Positions 1-4,856 are shown, numbered from the stretch's first letter. The stretch: 5,175 bases of DNA from JAVEDQ01 sp035468175 (GCA_035468175.1 DATITC010000020.1:1-5175), one strand, 5' to 3'. Notes: generated by a model not told the origin, from the letters alone. Numbers and translations are program-made.

Positions 1-105
1 CCGAACCTCGGCCAACGGTCCCTACCCGTCCTCATAGCGAGGAGGTCCCGTGACGCCCGCCGCTCCGTTGAGCGCCCTCGATGCGCCCGTTAGTGGGAGC
101 CGTTG
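1..105 (+). other. Leader region upstream of the fluoride-channel operon
   Basis: There is no gene of its own here. Frame 1 stays open from base 1 to a TAG at 91-93 but encodes an arginine-rich string with no recognisable family, so it is probably not the tail of a gene. A small hairpin is visible: TCCTC (29-33), loop ATAGC, GAGGA (39-43), flanked by two direct copies of GGTCCC (18-23 and 44-49). It has no T-tract, so it is not a standard terminator. Bases 10-26 loosely resemble the 3' end of the fluoride (crcB-motif) riboswitch, but the 5' half would lie outside the window. GGGAG at 95-99 sits 6 nt before the ATG at 106 and is the likely ribosome binding site of the first gene. Confidence 0.4.
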
Positions 106-651
106 ATGGCTGAGCGCCCCGAAGCGAAGGAAGACCACGACCTGCCGCTCGATCCCGACATCGACACCGAGGAAGACCGTCGCCATCGCACGGAGGCTGG
201 CAGTCCCTTCGCCGAGCTGCGCCGGCGGCGCCTGCCGCGGCTGCACCGGGACATCCTGGTGGTCGTCTTCGCCGGCGGCATCGTCGGCGGACTCGCCCGC
301 TACGGGATGACCAAGGCATGGCCAGCTCCGGATGCCGGCTTCCCCTGGGCGACCTTCGTCGTCAACACCCTGGGAGCCTTCGGACTCGCCCTCCTGGTCG
401 CGCTCATCGCCGACGTGCTCGCCCCGCGGCGCCTGCTACGCCCGGCCGTCGGAACGGGGTTCTTCGGCGCCTTCACCACGTTCTCGTCGGTGGTGACGAC
501 CAGCGATCACCTCATGGCGCACGGACACGCCCAGACCGGATGGGTTTACCTCGGCGGCAGCACGCTTGCTGCCCTCCTCGCCGTGTCGTTCGGGCTCTCG
601 CTCGGCCGAGCCGTTGCCGTCAGCCACAACCGGAACCAAGACCAGCGATGA
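106..651 (+). CDS. crcB: Fluoride channel subunit CrcB/FluC (first paralogue, N-terminally extended)
   Basis: This is a membrane protein of 181 residues in the CrcB/FluC family, passive F- channels that let fluoride leave the cell. Family marks seen: a GGIVGGLARY element ending TM1 (57-66), FVVNTLG with the pore Asn (N87) in TM2, GxGFFGAFTTFSS in the broken TM3 (116-128) and a Ser (S152) in TM4. Four hydrophobic segments lie near 49-66, 82-104, 114-132 and 147-168. The second Phe of the usual TTFSxF signature is replaced by Val (F126 kept, V129 instead of Phe). Residues 1-48 are a charged hydrophilic extension, acidic then ending in an Arg cluster (39-48). Most FluC proteins are about 120-130 residues and lack it. 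Positive charge before TM1, between TM2 and TM3 (RRLLR, 108-112) and at the C-terminus suggests N-in/C-in topology. I prefer ATG 106 (GGGAG, 6 nt spacing) to the adjacent TTG at 103. Confidence 0.93.
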   Translation: MAERPEAKEDHDLPLDPDIDTEEDRRHRTEAGSPFAELRRRRLPRLHRDILVVVFAGGIVGGLARYGMTKAWPAPDAGFPWATFVVNTLGAFGLALLVALIADVLAPRRLLRPAVGTGFFGAFTTFSSVVTTSDHLMAHGHAQTGWVYLGGSTLAALLAVSFGLSLGRAVAVSHNRNQDQR

Positions 652-652
652 C

Positions 653-656
653 GGAG
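653..656 (+). promoter_or_regulatory. Ribosome binding site deciding the DUF190 start
   Basis: GGAG at 653-656 is 6 nt before the ATG at 663. The in-frame ATG at 648, which overlaps the crcB stop as ATGA, has only a weak AAG-type match upstream. The GGAG would lie inside the coding sequence if 648 were used. The family usually begins directly at the residues encoded from 663, which supports the later start. Confidence 0.5.
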
Positions 657-662
657 ACCCTC

Positions 663-1019
663 ATGCGCCTCGCAGGCCCGGCCCGACGTCTCACGATCTT
701 CATCGGGGAGATGGACCACTGGCACCACCACTCGCTGTCCGGCGAGATCGTCCATCGCGCCCATGACGCAGGCCTCGCCGGGGCCACGGTGCTGCGTGGC
801 GTCGGCGGATTCGGCGCCTCGAGCCAGATCCACACCAGCCGGATCCTCAGCCTGTCCGACGACCTGCCCGTCGCCATCATCATCGTCGACGACGCCGAGC
901 GCATCGACGCCTTCCTCCCGCAGCTCGACGAACTCATCTCCGAGGGCCTGGTCATCATCGACGACGTCTCGGTCGTGCGCTACGTCGGGCGTCCAAACAA
1001 GGACCGGGACTCGCAGTGA
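663..1019 (+). CDS. DUF190 family PII-like protein
   Basis: This is a small soluble protein of 118 residues belonging to DUF190 (Pfam PF02641). Signs seen: RRLTIFIGE near the N-terminus (8-16), a His-rich HWHHHSL patch (19-25), the strongly conserved AGATVLRGVGGFGASSQIHT block (39-58), DLPVAIIIVDD (68-77) and a terminal GLVIIDDVSVVRY (95-107). Members of this family adopt a ferredoxin-like fold related to PII signalling proteins. The ligand and biochemical role are not established, so no reaction can be given. The gene sits between two crcB genes and its TGA overlaps the next gene's GTG as GTGA, so translational coupling is likely. A role in sensing or gating linked to the channel is inference from context. 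An ATG at 648 would add five residues (MTETL) and overlap the upstream stop. Confidence 0.9.
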   Translation: MRLAGPARRLTIFIGEMDHWHHHSLSGEIVHRAHDAGLAGATVLRGVGGFGASSQIHTSRILSLSDDLPVAIIIVDDAERIDAFLPQLDELISEGLVIIDDVSVVRYVGRPNKDRDSQ

Positions 1020-1384
1020 TCGTGACCCTCCTGGTCGGACTTGCCGCCGGGCTCGGGGCGCTGTGCCGCTACGTCCTCGACCAAGTCGTCGAACACCAGC
1101 ACGACTCGGACTTCCCCTACGGAACCCTCGTCGTCAACGTCACTGGCTCACTGCTGCTGGGTCTCATCACCGGGCTGTCGATCCACCACGGCCTCGGCAA
1201 CGGCACGACCGAGGTCTGGTCCGCGGGGTTCTGCGGCGGCTACACCACCTGGTCCACCTTCGGCTACGAGTCCCTCGCGCTCGCCGAGGGCGGCGACCTG
1301 TTGGCGGCGTCGACCAACGTCGTCGTCAGCCTGGCGCTCGGCCTCGCCGCCGCCGCGGCCGGCTTCGGATTGGCGCTGCTGTGA
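1016..1384 (+). CDS. crcB: Fluoride channel subunit CrcB/FluC (second paralogue, minimal form)
   Basis: This is a compact FluC subunit of 122 residues, the usual family length. TM1 (about 2-17) ends at GALCRY, TM2 carries the pore Asn in GTLVVNVTGS (N41), TM3 has GFCGGYTTWSTF (71-82) and TM4 has a Ser (S105) in VVVSLALGL. The usual TTFSTF signature reads TTWSTF: the first Phe is Trp (W79) and the second is kept (F82). This is the mirror image of the change in the upstream paralogue. The only basic residue in the whole protein is R18, at the end of TM1, and the TM2-TM3 loop has no positive charge, consistent with insertion opposite to the first subunit. GTG 1016 overlaps the DUF190 stop (GTGA), with GGGA at 1006-1009, 6 nt upstream. 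An in-frame GTG at 1022 is an alternative. The likely active form is a heterodimer with the first CrcB (inference). Confidence 0.93.
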   Translation: MIVTLLVGLAAGLGALCRYVLDQVVEHQHDSDFPYGTLVVNVTGSLLLGLITGLSIHHGLGNGTTEVWSAGFCGGYTTWSTFGYESLALAEGGDLLAASTNVVVSLALGLAAAAAGFGLALL

Positions 1385-1625
1385 CCGAACAGACCCCCGC
1401 GCCGGCAAGCGAGCGCCAAGCGCTTCCCGCTGTCCAACGACCGTCGACGGCCCGTCGGACGTCCTCGTTGAACCGGCGACTCGGCTTGCCCGGCAGGTTG
1501 ATGAGCGGTTCCAGCAGCGCCCCACCGGGCTTCCGTGGTATCCGTCGGGTACACGTGCAGGGCTTCGGCAATCGCGTGTGCTCGACTGAGCCCGAAAGGA
1601 CACATCCCGTGAGGACGCGACCACG
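1385..1625. other. Intergenic stretch without a convincing gene
   Basis: These 241 bases separate the fluoride operon from the DUF1330 gene. No frame has a start, ribosome site and recognisable product. A short hairpin AGCGC-CAA-GCGCT (1412-1424) lies 28 bases after the crcB stop but has no T-run, so it is at best a weak terminator. CCGTCGACGG at 1441-1450 is a perfect 10-base palindrome. Both strands keep long open frames here, as is common at this GC content, and none has a family signature I recognise. A decayed gene fragment cannot be excluded. Confidence 0.4.
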
Positions 1626-2000
1626 ATGGCGATAGACCCCACCGGCACCGACCTCAAGCGCTTCCTCGCCGACGACCCGGGCGGGCCGGTCGTGATGCTG
1701 AACCTCCTGCGCTTCCGTCCGGACGGAGGCCGGGAGGGCTATCTCGAGTACGCCCGCAGGTTCTCGGCGGAGAGCGAACGGTTCGGGGCCGAGGTGCTGT
1801 ACGTCGGCGACGGCTCCACCGCCCTGGTCGCCGAGGACGGCCAGGCTTGGGACGCCGTGCTGGTCGTGCGCTACCCCTCCCGACAGGCCTTCTCCGACAT
1901 GGTGCGGGACCCTGAGTATTCGACCATCACGCACCTGCGCACCGAAGCCCTCACCGAGGCGGTGCTGCAGGCCACCGTGCCCTGGCCGCCGCTCAGCTGA
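1626..2000 (+). CDS. DUF1330 domain-containing protein
   Basis: This is a 124-residue soluble protein of the DUF1330 type, a dimeric alpha/beta-barrel (ferredoxin-like) fold without an assigned reaction. Typical elements seen: GGPVVMLNLLRFRPDGGREGY (19-39), LEYARRFSAESERFGAEVLYVGDG (40-63), WDAVLVVRYPSRQAFSDMV (75-93), then DPEY (95-98) and THLRTEAL (102-109), which form the usual C-terminal helix region. The ATG is preceded by GAGGA (1611-1615) at 10 nt spacing. The 86-base gap to the acyltransferase gene would allow co-transcription, but nothing shows a functional link. Codon use matches the neighbours. Confidence 0.85.
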   Translation: MAIDPTGTDLKRFLADDPGGPVVMLNLLRFRPDGGREGYLEYARRFSAESERFGAEVLYVGDGSTALVAEDGQAWDAVLVVRYPSRQAFSDMVRDPEYSTITHLRTEALTEAVLQATVPWPPLS

Positions 2001-2086
2001 GATGGCAGGTATGCCGAGGCGTCCGTTGGGAGAAGAATCCCGGCGGGCTCCGACGCAGGGGACGTCCGGACGGCCAGGGGAGATCC

Positions 2087-3619
2087 ATGAGTTCGCAACA
2101 CCTCGACAGGCTCAGCAGCGTGGACGCGAGCTTCCTCCACCAGGAGGACGGCCGGGACAGCCACATGCACATCGGCGGCATCGGGATCTTCGAGGGCCCG
2201 CCCCCGAGCGAAGACGACCTGCTCGCCCACATCGGTGGCCGCCTGAAGCTGGTACCGCGGTTCCGGCAGAAGCTGGTGGCGGCGCCGCTCCGCAGCGGAC
2301 GTCCGCTGTGGACCGACGACCCGCGCTTCTCCCTCGGCTACCACGTGCGCCGCACCGCCCTGCCCAAGCCCGGCACCGAGCAACAGCTGATGCGCCTCAT
2401 CTCCCGGGTGCACTCGCAGCGGCTGGACCGGACCAAGCCGCTGTGGGAGATGTGGATCATCGAAGGGCTGACCGACGACCGGTGGGCGGTGCTGACCAAG
2501 ACCCACCACGCGCTCGTCGACGGGGTCGGTGGCATCGACATCATGACCGCCCTGCTGGACCTGTCACCGGTGAGCCGGCGGGTCGGCCCCGATGACTGGC
2601 ACGCCAGCCGGGAGCCGTCGTTCGTCGACCTGCTCGAACGAGGCATCAGCGGCGCCGTCCGCAACGCCCGCGAAGTCAGCGGGCAGATGCTCGGTCGCGC
2701 CCTGAACCCACGCCGGACCGCCGAAGAGGTGCTCGAACGTGCGCTCGGACTCGCCGAGCTGGCGCGGCTGACGATCTCCCCCGCTCCCCCGACGCCGCTC
2801 AACCACAGCCCGGGCCCGCACCGCGACTTCGCGGTCGTGCGGGCGGAGGTGGCCGACTTCAAGGCGGTGAAGGATGCCCTCGGCGGCACGCTGAACGATG
2901 TCGTGCTCGCCGTGGTCAGCGGTGCCCTCCGGCGGTTCCTGGACGACTACGGCTGCCCGGTCGACACGATGCGCCTGCGGGCCTGCGTCCCGATGTCGGT
3001 CCGCACGTCCGACCAGGCGGGCGGATTGGGCAACCGCATTGTGATCATGGTGGCGGAGCTGCCGATCGACATTGCCGACCCGGTGGCCCGGCTGCGGGAG
3101 GTCTCGCGGCACATGGACGGGCTGAAGTCCTCCCGGCAGGCGGTCGCCGCCCAGACGATGGTGCAGATGGAGCAGTGGATGCCGCCGAACGTGCTGGCCC
3201 AGGCCAGCCGCATCGGATTCAGCAGCCGGCTCTACAACCTGCTCGTCACCAACGTCCCCGGCCCGCAGTTCCCGGTGTATCTGCTCGGCCGGCGGATGTC
3301 CGAGGTGTTCCCCATCGCGTTCCTCGCGCCGGAGCACACCTTGGCCATCGCGATCCTGAGCTACGACGGTTCGGTGAACGTCGGCCTACTCGGCGACGCC
3401 GACGCGGAGCACGACCTCGGCTCGCTGGCGGACTACATCCGCCGTTCGCTGCAGGAACTGCTGGCGGCCGCCCGACCGCCGGCGGACGCGGAGCCGGCCA
3501 AGCGGTCACCCGCCAAGAAGTCCGCTGCGCGGACCGCGGCGAAGAAGTCGACGAGTCGCACGGCGAAGAAGGCCGCCGGTTCGGGCCGGCCGGCGGGACC
3601 GCTCGAAGCCGGGCGGTAG
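2087..3619 (+). CDS. Wax ester synthase/diacylglycerol O-acyltransferase (WS/DGAT) with lysine-rich tail
   Basis: This 510-residue enzyme of the bacterial WS/DGAT family transfers an acyl group from acyl-CoA to diacylglycerol or a long-chain alcohol, making triacylglycerol or wax ester at the membrane and lipid-droplet surface. Seen: an N-terminal LDRLSSVDASFLH (6-18), PLWEMWIIEGL (118-128), the catalytic HHxxxDG motif as HHALVDG (140-146), the second-domain motif GTLNDVVLAVVSGALRRFL (267-285), NRIVIMVAELP (316-326) and TNVPGPQFPVYLLG (388-401). AGGGGAG at 2076-2082 precedes ATG 2087. The catalytic body ends near 465. Residues 471-498 form a basic Ala/Lys/Arg tail of imperfect AKKS..RT repeats, with ten basic and no acidic residues. 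Tails of this kind resemble histone H1 or HU tails, and the body alone already matches the usual family length of about 450-480. Substrate preference (TAG or wax ester) cannot be read from the sequence. Confidence 0.95.
   Translation: MSSQHLDRLSSVDASFLHQEDGRDSHMHIGGIGIFEGPPPSEDDLLAHIGGRLKLVPRFRQKLVAAPLRSGRPLWTDDPRFSLGYHVRRTALPKPGTEQQLMRLISRVHSQRLDRTKPLWEMWIIEGLTDDRWAVLTKTHHALVDGVGGIDIMTALLDLSPVSRRVGPDDWHASREPSFVDLLERGISGAVRNAREVSGQMLGRALNPRRTAEEVLERALGLAELARLTISPAPPTPLNHSPGPHRDFAVVRAEVADFKAVKDALGGTLNDVVLAVVSGALRRFLDDYGCPVDTMRLRACVPMSVRTSDQAGGLGNRIVIMVAELPIDIADPVARLREVSRHMDGLKSSRQAVAAQTMVQMEQWMPPNVLAQASRIGFSSRLYNLLVTNVPGPQFPVYLLGRRMSEVFPIAFLAPEHTLAIAILSYDGSVNVGLLGDADAEHDLGSLADYIRRSLQELLAAARPPADAEPAKRSPAKKSAARTAAKKSTSRTAKKAAGSGRPAGPLEAGR
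3497..3580 (+). repeat. Repeats coding the basic tail of the acyltransferase
   Basis: This segment codes for residues 471-498. The protein units are AKKSAART (476-483), AAKKSTSRT (484-492) and AKKAAG (493-498). The DNA repeats GGCGAAGAAG twice plus a related GCCAAGAAG. It is low-complexity coding repeat, not a mobile repeat. Such stretches can expand or contract by slippage, so tail length may vary between related strains. Confidence 0.7.
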
Positions 3620-3622
3620 CCC

Positions 3623-3648
3623 GTCAGGTCTGCTGGGTGAGACCTGAC
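3623..3648. terminator. Bidirectional hairpin between convergent genes
   Basis: GTCAGGTCT (3623-3631) and AGACCTGAC (3640-3648) are perfect 9-bp complements around an 8-base loop (3632-3639). The hairpin begins three bases after the acyltransferase TAG and covers the last codons and the TGA (3624-3626) of the - strand gene. Placement between two convergent genes suggests one shared bidirectional terminator. Neither side has a clear T-run, which is common for actinobacterial terminators. Confidence 0.7.
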
Positions 3649-4199
3649 CCGTTGTCGGAGCCGCCACCCCAGCCGCGGCCGAGCGCACCACCAGTGATCA
3701 TGACATCGGCGGAGGACACGCCCGCGACGGCCAGCACGTCGGCGAGACGGGACTCCAACTCCTCGAGGCTGGACCCGTCCACCTCAACCAGCACCGTCCC
3801 CTTCCCGCCGAGCACCACGGCGACGCCCACACGGTCCTCCCCCCCCGCTACCCGGACCGCCACGTGGGCGACCTCTTCGGCCCGCGACAGCGGGACGGGC
3901 AGCAGCGCGAGGGCCACGGCAGCCTCGTCCTTGATCGGGCGGTGCCCGGGTCGTGGCGCCCGCAGGTCCGTGCGGGGACTGACCGCGAGCAGCCGCTGCC
4001 TCGGCGGGCCGACCGCGTCCACCACCGCCTCGACCGTCGCGTAGGCCGTGCGGACGTCGTTGGCCTGGTAGCCGACGAAGGCGCCGGCGCTGCCGGAGAC
4101 GGAAACCGCCGCCACCGCGAGCAGTTCTTCCTCGACCAACTCGAACAGCGCGTCCCGGATCGCCGGCGTGACGTCGTCGAAGAACAGGTAGCCGTCCAC
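3624..4199 (-). CDS. Conserved-looking protein of unknown function
   Basis: I do not recognise this 191-residue protein. Coding is supported by G/C-rich third positions, a GTG start with GAGGGGA (4204-4210) 4 nt upstream, and clean convergent packing. No signal peptide or membrane segment is visible. The N-terminus MDGYLFFDDVTP is followed by an acidic helix (13-27). A first strand/helix region (VAAVSVSGSAGAFVGYQAND, 29-48, then 49-63) is followed by a basic linker (76-90), then a second strand/helix region (93-169) containing EEVAHVAVRV, VGVAVVLGGKGTVLVEVDG and LEELESRLADVLAVAGVSSADVMITGG. The alternation suggests a two-lobed alpha/beta protein (inference). The C-terminus (171-191) is Gly-rich and probably disordered. 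A run of eight G on its coding strand (3839-3846) encodes AGGE, and the frame stays sensible after it. It is divergent from the HPt gene, so the 190-base region between them may control both. Confidence 0.75.
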   Translation of the reverse strand: MDGYLFFDDVTPAIRDALFELVEEELLAVAAVSVSGSAGAFVGYQANDVRTAYATVEAVVDAVGPPRQRLLAVSPRTDLRAPRPGHRPIKDEAAVALALLPVPLSRAEEVAHVAVRVAGGEDRVGVAVVLGGKGTVLVEVDGSSLEELESRLADVLAVAGVSSADVMITGGALGRGWGGGSDNGSGLTQQT

Positions 4200-4389
4200 G
4201 TTGTCCCCTCAATCTCCTGCGTTCGGACCGACCCCTCGTGCAGAAACGGCCGGCAGCGGGATCTTGCCATCTCGGACGTCGACCACGTCACATGACCCCA
4301 GGGGCGTCCGAGAAGTTTCCGGGTCCGGGTTCCTTACTCGTTGTCGAGAGTGGAGTTACAGTGCGGCACGTGTCTCGGGATCTCGGCCG
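4200..4389. promoter_or_regulatory. Divergent intergenic region with a long-armed inverted repeat
   Basis: This region lies between the - strand unknown gene and the + strand HPt gene, so it should carry promoters for both. It contains TCTCGGACG (4270-4278) and its perfect complement CGTCCGAGA (4305-4313). In RNA the pairing could extend by one G-U and one C-G pair, giving an 11-bp stem with a 22-base loop. CCCCAGGGG (4296-4304) is a smaller palindrome at the inner edge of the right arm. The repeat could be an operator or an upstream-RNA hairpin; the sequence alone does not decide. Confidence 0.45.
4357..4362 (+). promoter_or_regulatory. Possible -10 element upstream of the HPt gene
   Basis: TACAGT fits the actinobacterial TANNNT -10 pattern. 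The region 17 bases upstream (TTACTC, 4334-4339) is a poor -35. Transcription would begin near 4369-4370, about 20 bases before the preferred HPt start. Short degenerate matches like this arise by chance. Confidence 0.3.
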
Positions 4390-4806
4390 GTGCCGGTGAA
4401 CGAATCGTCGTCGCCGACTTCGGCCGCACGGGCGCCGGAAACTCCGATCGATCCGGACGTCATCGACTCGCTGCGCGGACTCGGCCAGCGCTCCGGCCGC
4501 AACGTCCTGGCCGAGCTGACCAGCCTGTTCCTGACCACCGCCGACGGCCAGGTCAACGCCGCTCGTGCGCTGCTGGCCCGCGGTGACGTGGGCGAGCTCG
4601 CCCGGGTCGCGCACTCGCTCAAGGGCAGCGGGAGCGTGATCGGCGCCCGCCGGATCGCCGCGGCCGCAGCCGCACTCGAGGTCGTCTGCACCGACGGCGA
4701 CGCCACTCCTGGCGCGCTCAGCCGGGCTCGGGACGGCTTCACCCGCGTGCTCGCGGAGCTCGAGTTGTTCCGCTCCGCGGTGGGCGAGCTCGACACCTCC
4801 ACCTGA
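4390..4806 (+). CDS. Stand-alone histidine phosphotransfer (HPt) domain protein
   Basis: This 138-residue soluble protein is an HPt module, which carries a phosphoryl group on a histidine between response-regulator receiver domains in a multistep phosphorelay. Residues 1-19 are a Ser/Pro/Ala-rich disordered lead. The helical bundle runs from about DPDVIDSLRGLG (21-32) to the end. The signature ARVAHSLKGSGSVIGARRIA (71-90) places the phospho-acceptor at H75, with the conserved K78-G79-S80 after it, then a helix ending in AALEVV (94-99). GTG 4390 has GGGA (4377-4380) 9 nt upstream. GTG 4396 is a second candidate. The frame is open back to about 4201, but the region before 4390 has no convincing start and reads as non-family sequence. 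No histidine kinase or receiver gene lies in the window, so its partners are unknown. Stand-alone HPt proteins are not common in actinobacteria. Confidence 0.85.
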   Translation: MPVNESSSPTSAARAPETPIDPDVIDSLRGLGQRSGRNVLAELTSLFLTTADGQVNAARALLARGDVGELARVAHSLKGSGSVIGARRIAAAAAALEVVCTDGDATPGALSRARDGFTRVLAELELFRSAVGELDTST

Positions 4807-4856
4807 ACGTCGGCCTCGCCACCGACCGTGCCGCAACGGCTCCGAATGGTGATGCA

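Noticed and set aside
103..105. TTG as the start of the first crcB
   Set aside because: It leaves only 3 bases to GGGAG, whereas the adjacent ATG at 106 has normal spacing.
81..117. Fluoride riboswitch around the GATG and TTGATGGCT bases just before the first crcB
   Set aside because: The needed closing stems and CCUAC end are missing, and the segment contains the ribosome site and start codon.
763..1635. Long + strand open frame of 290 codons through the DUF190 and second crcB genes
   Set aside because: It overlaps two genes with clear family signatures in another frame and has Ser/Pro/Arg-rich shadow composition.
1326..1934. - strand open frame of 202 codons opposite the DUF1330 gene
   Set aside because: Most of it mirrors the DUF1330 coding frame, and the part over 1385-1625 shows no family signature I recognise.
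2028..2041. GGGA-GAAGAA-TCCC hairpin before the acyltransferase
   Set aside because: The stem is only 4 bp and there is no T-run; hairpins this small are expected by chance in GC-rich DNA.
2564..3337. - strand open frame of 257 codons opposite the acyltransferase
   Set aside because: It is antisense to conserved WS/DGAT motifs, with His/Arg-rich shadow composition typical of high-GC DNA.
3175..4044. + strand open frame of 289 codons crossing the convergent junction
   Set aside because: It spans the end of the acyltransferase, the hairpin and the - strand gene, and is low-complexity Ser/Thr/Pro/Arg.
4201..4389. Upstream extension of the HPt frame to a TTG at 4201
   Set aside because: It would overlap the divergent gene's ribosome site, has no good ribosome site of its own, and adds 63 non-family residues.
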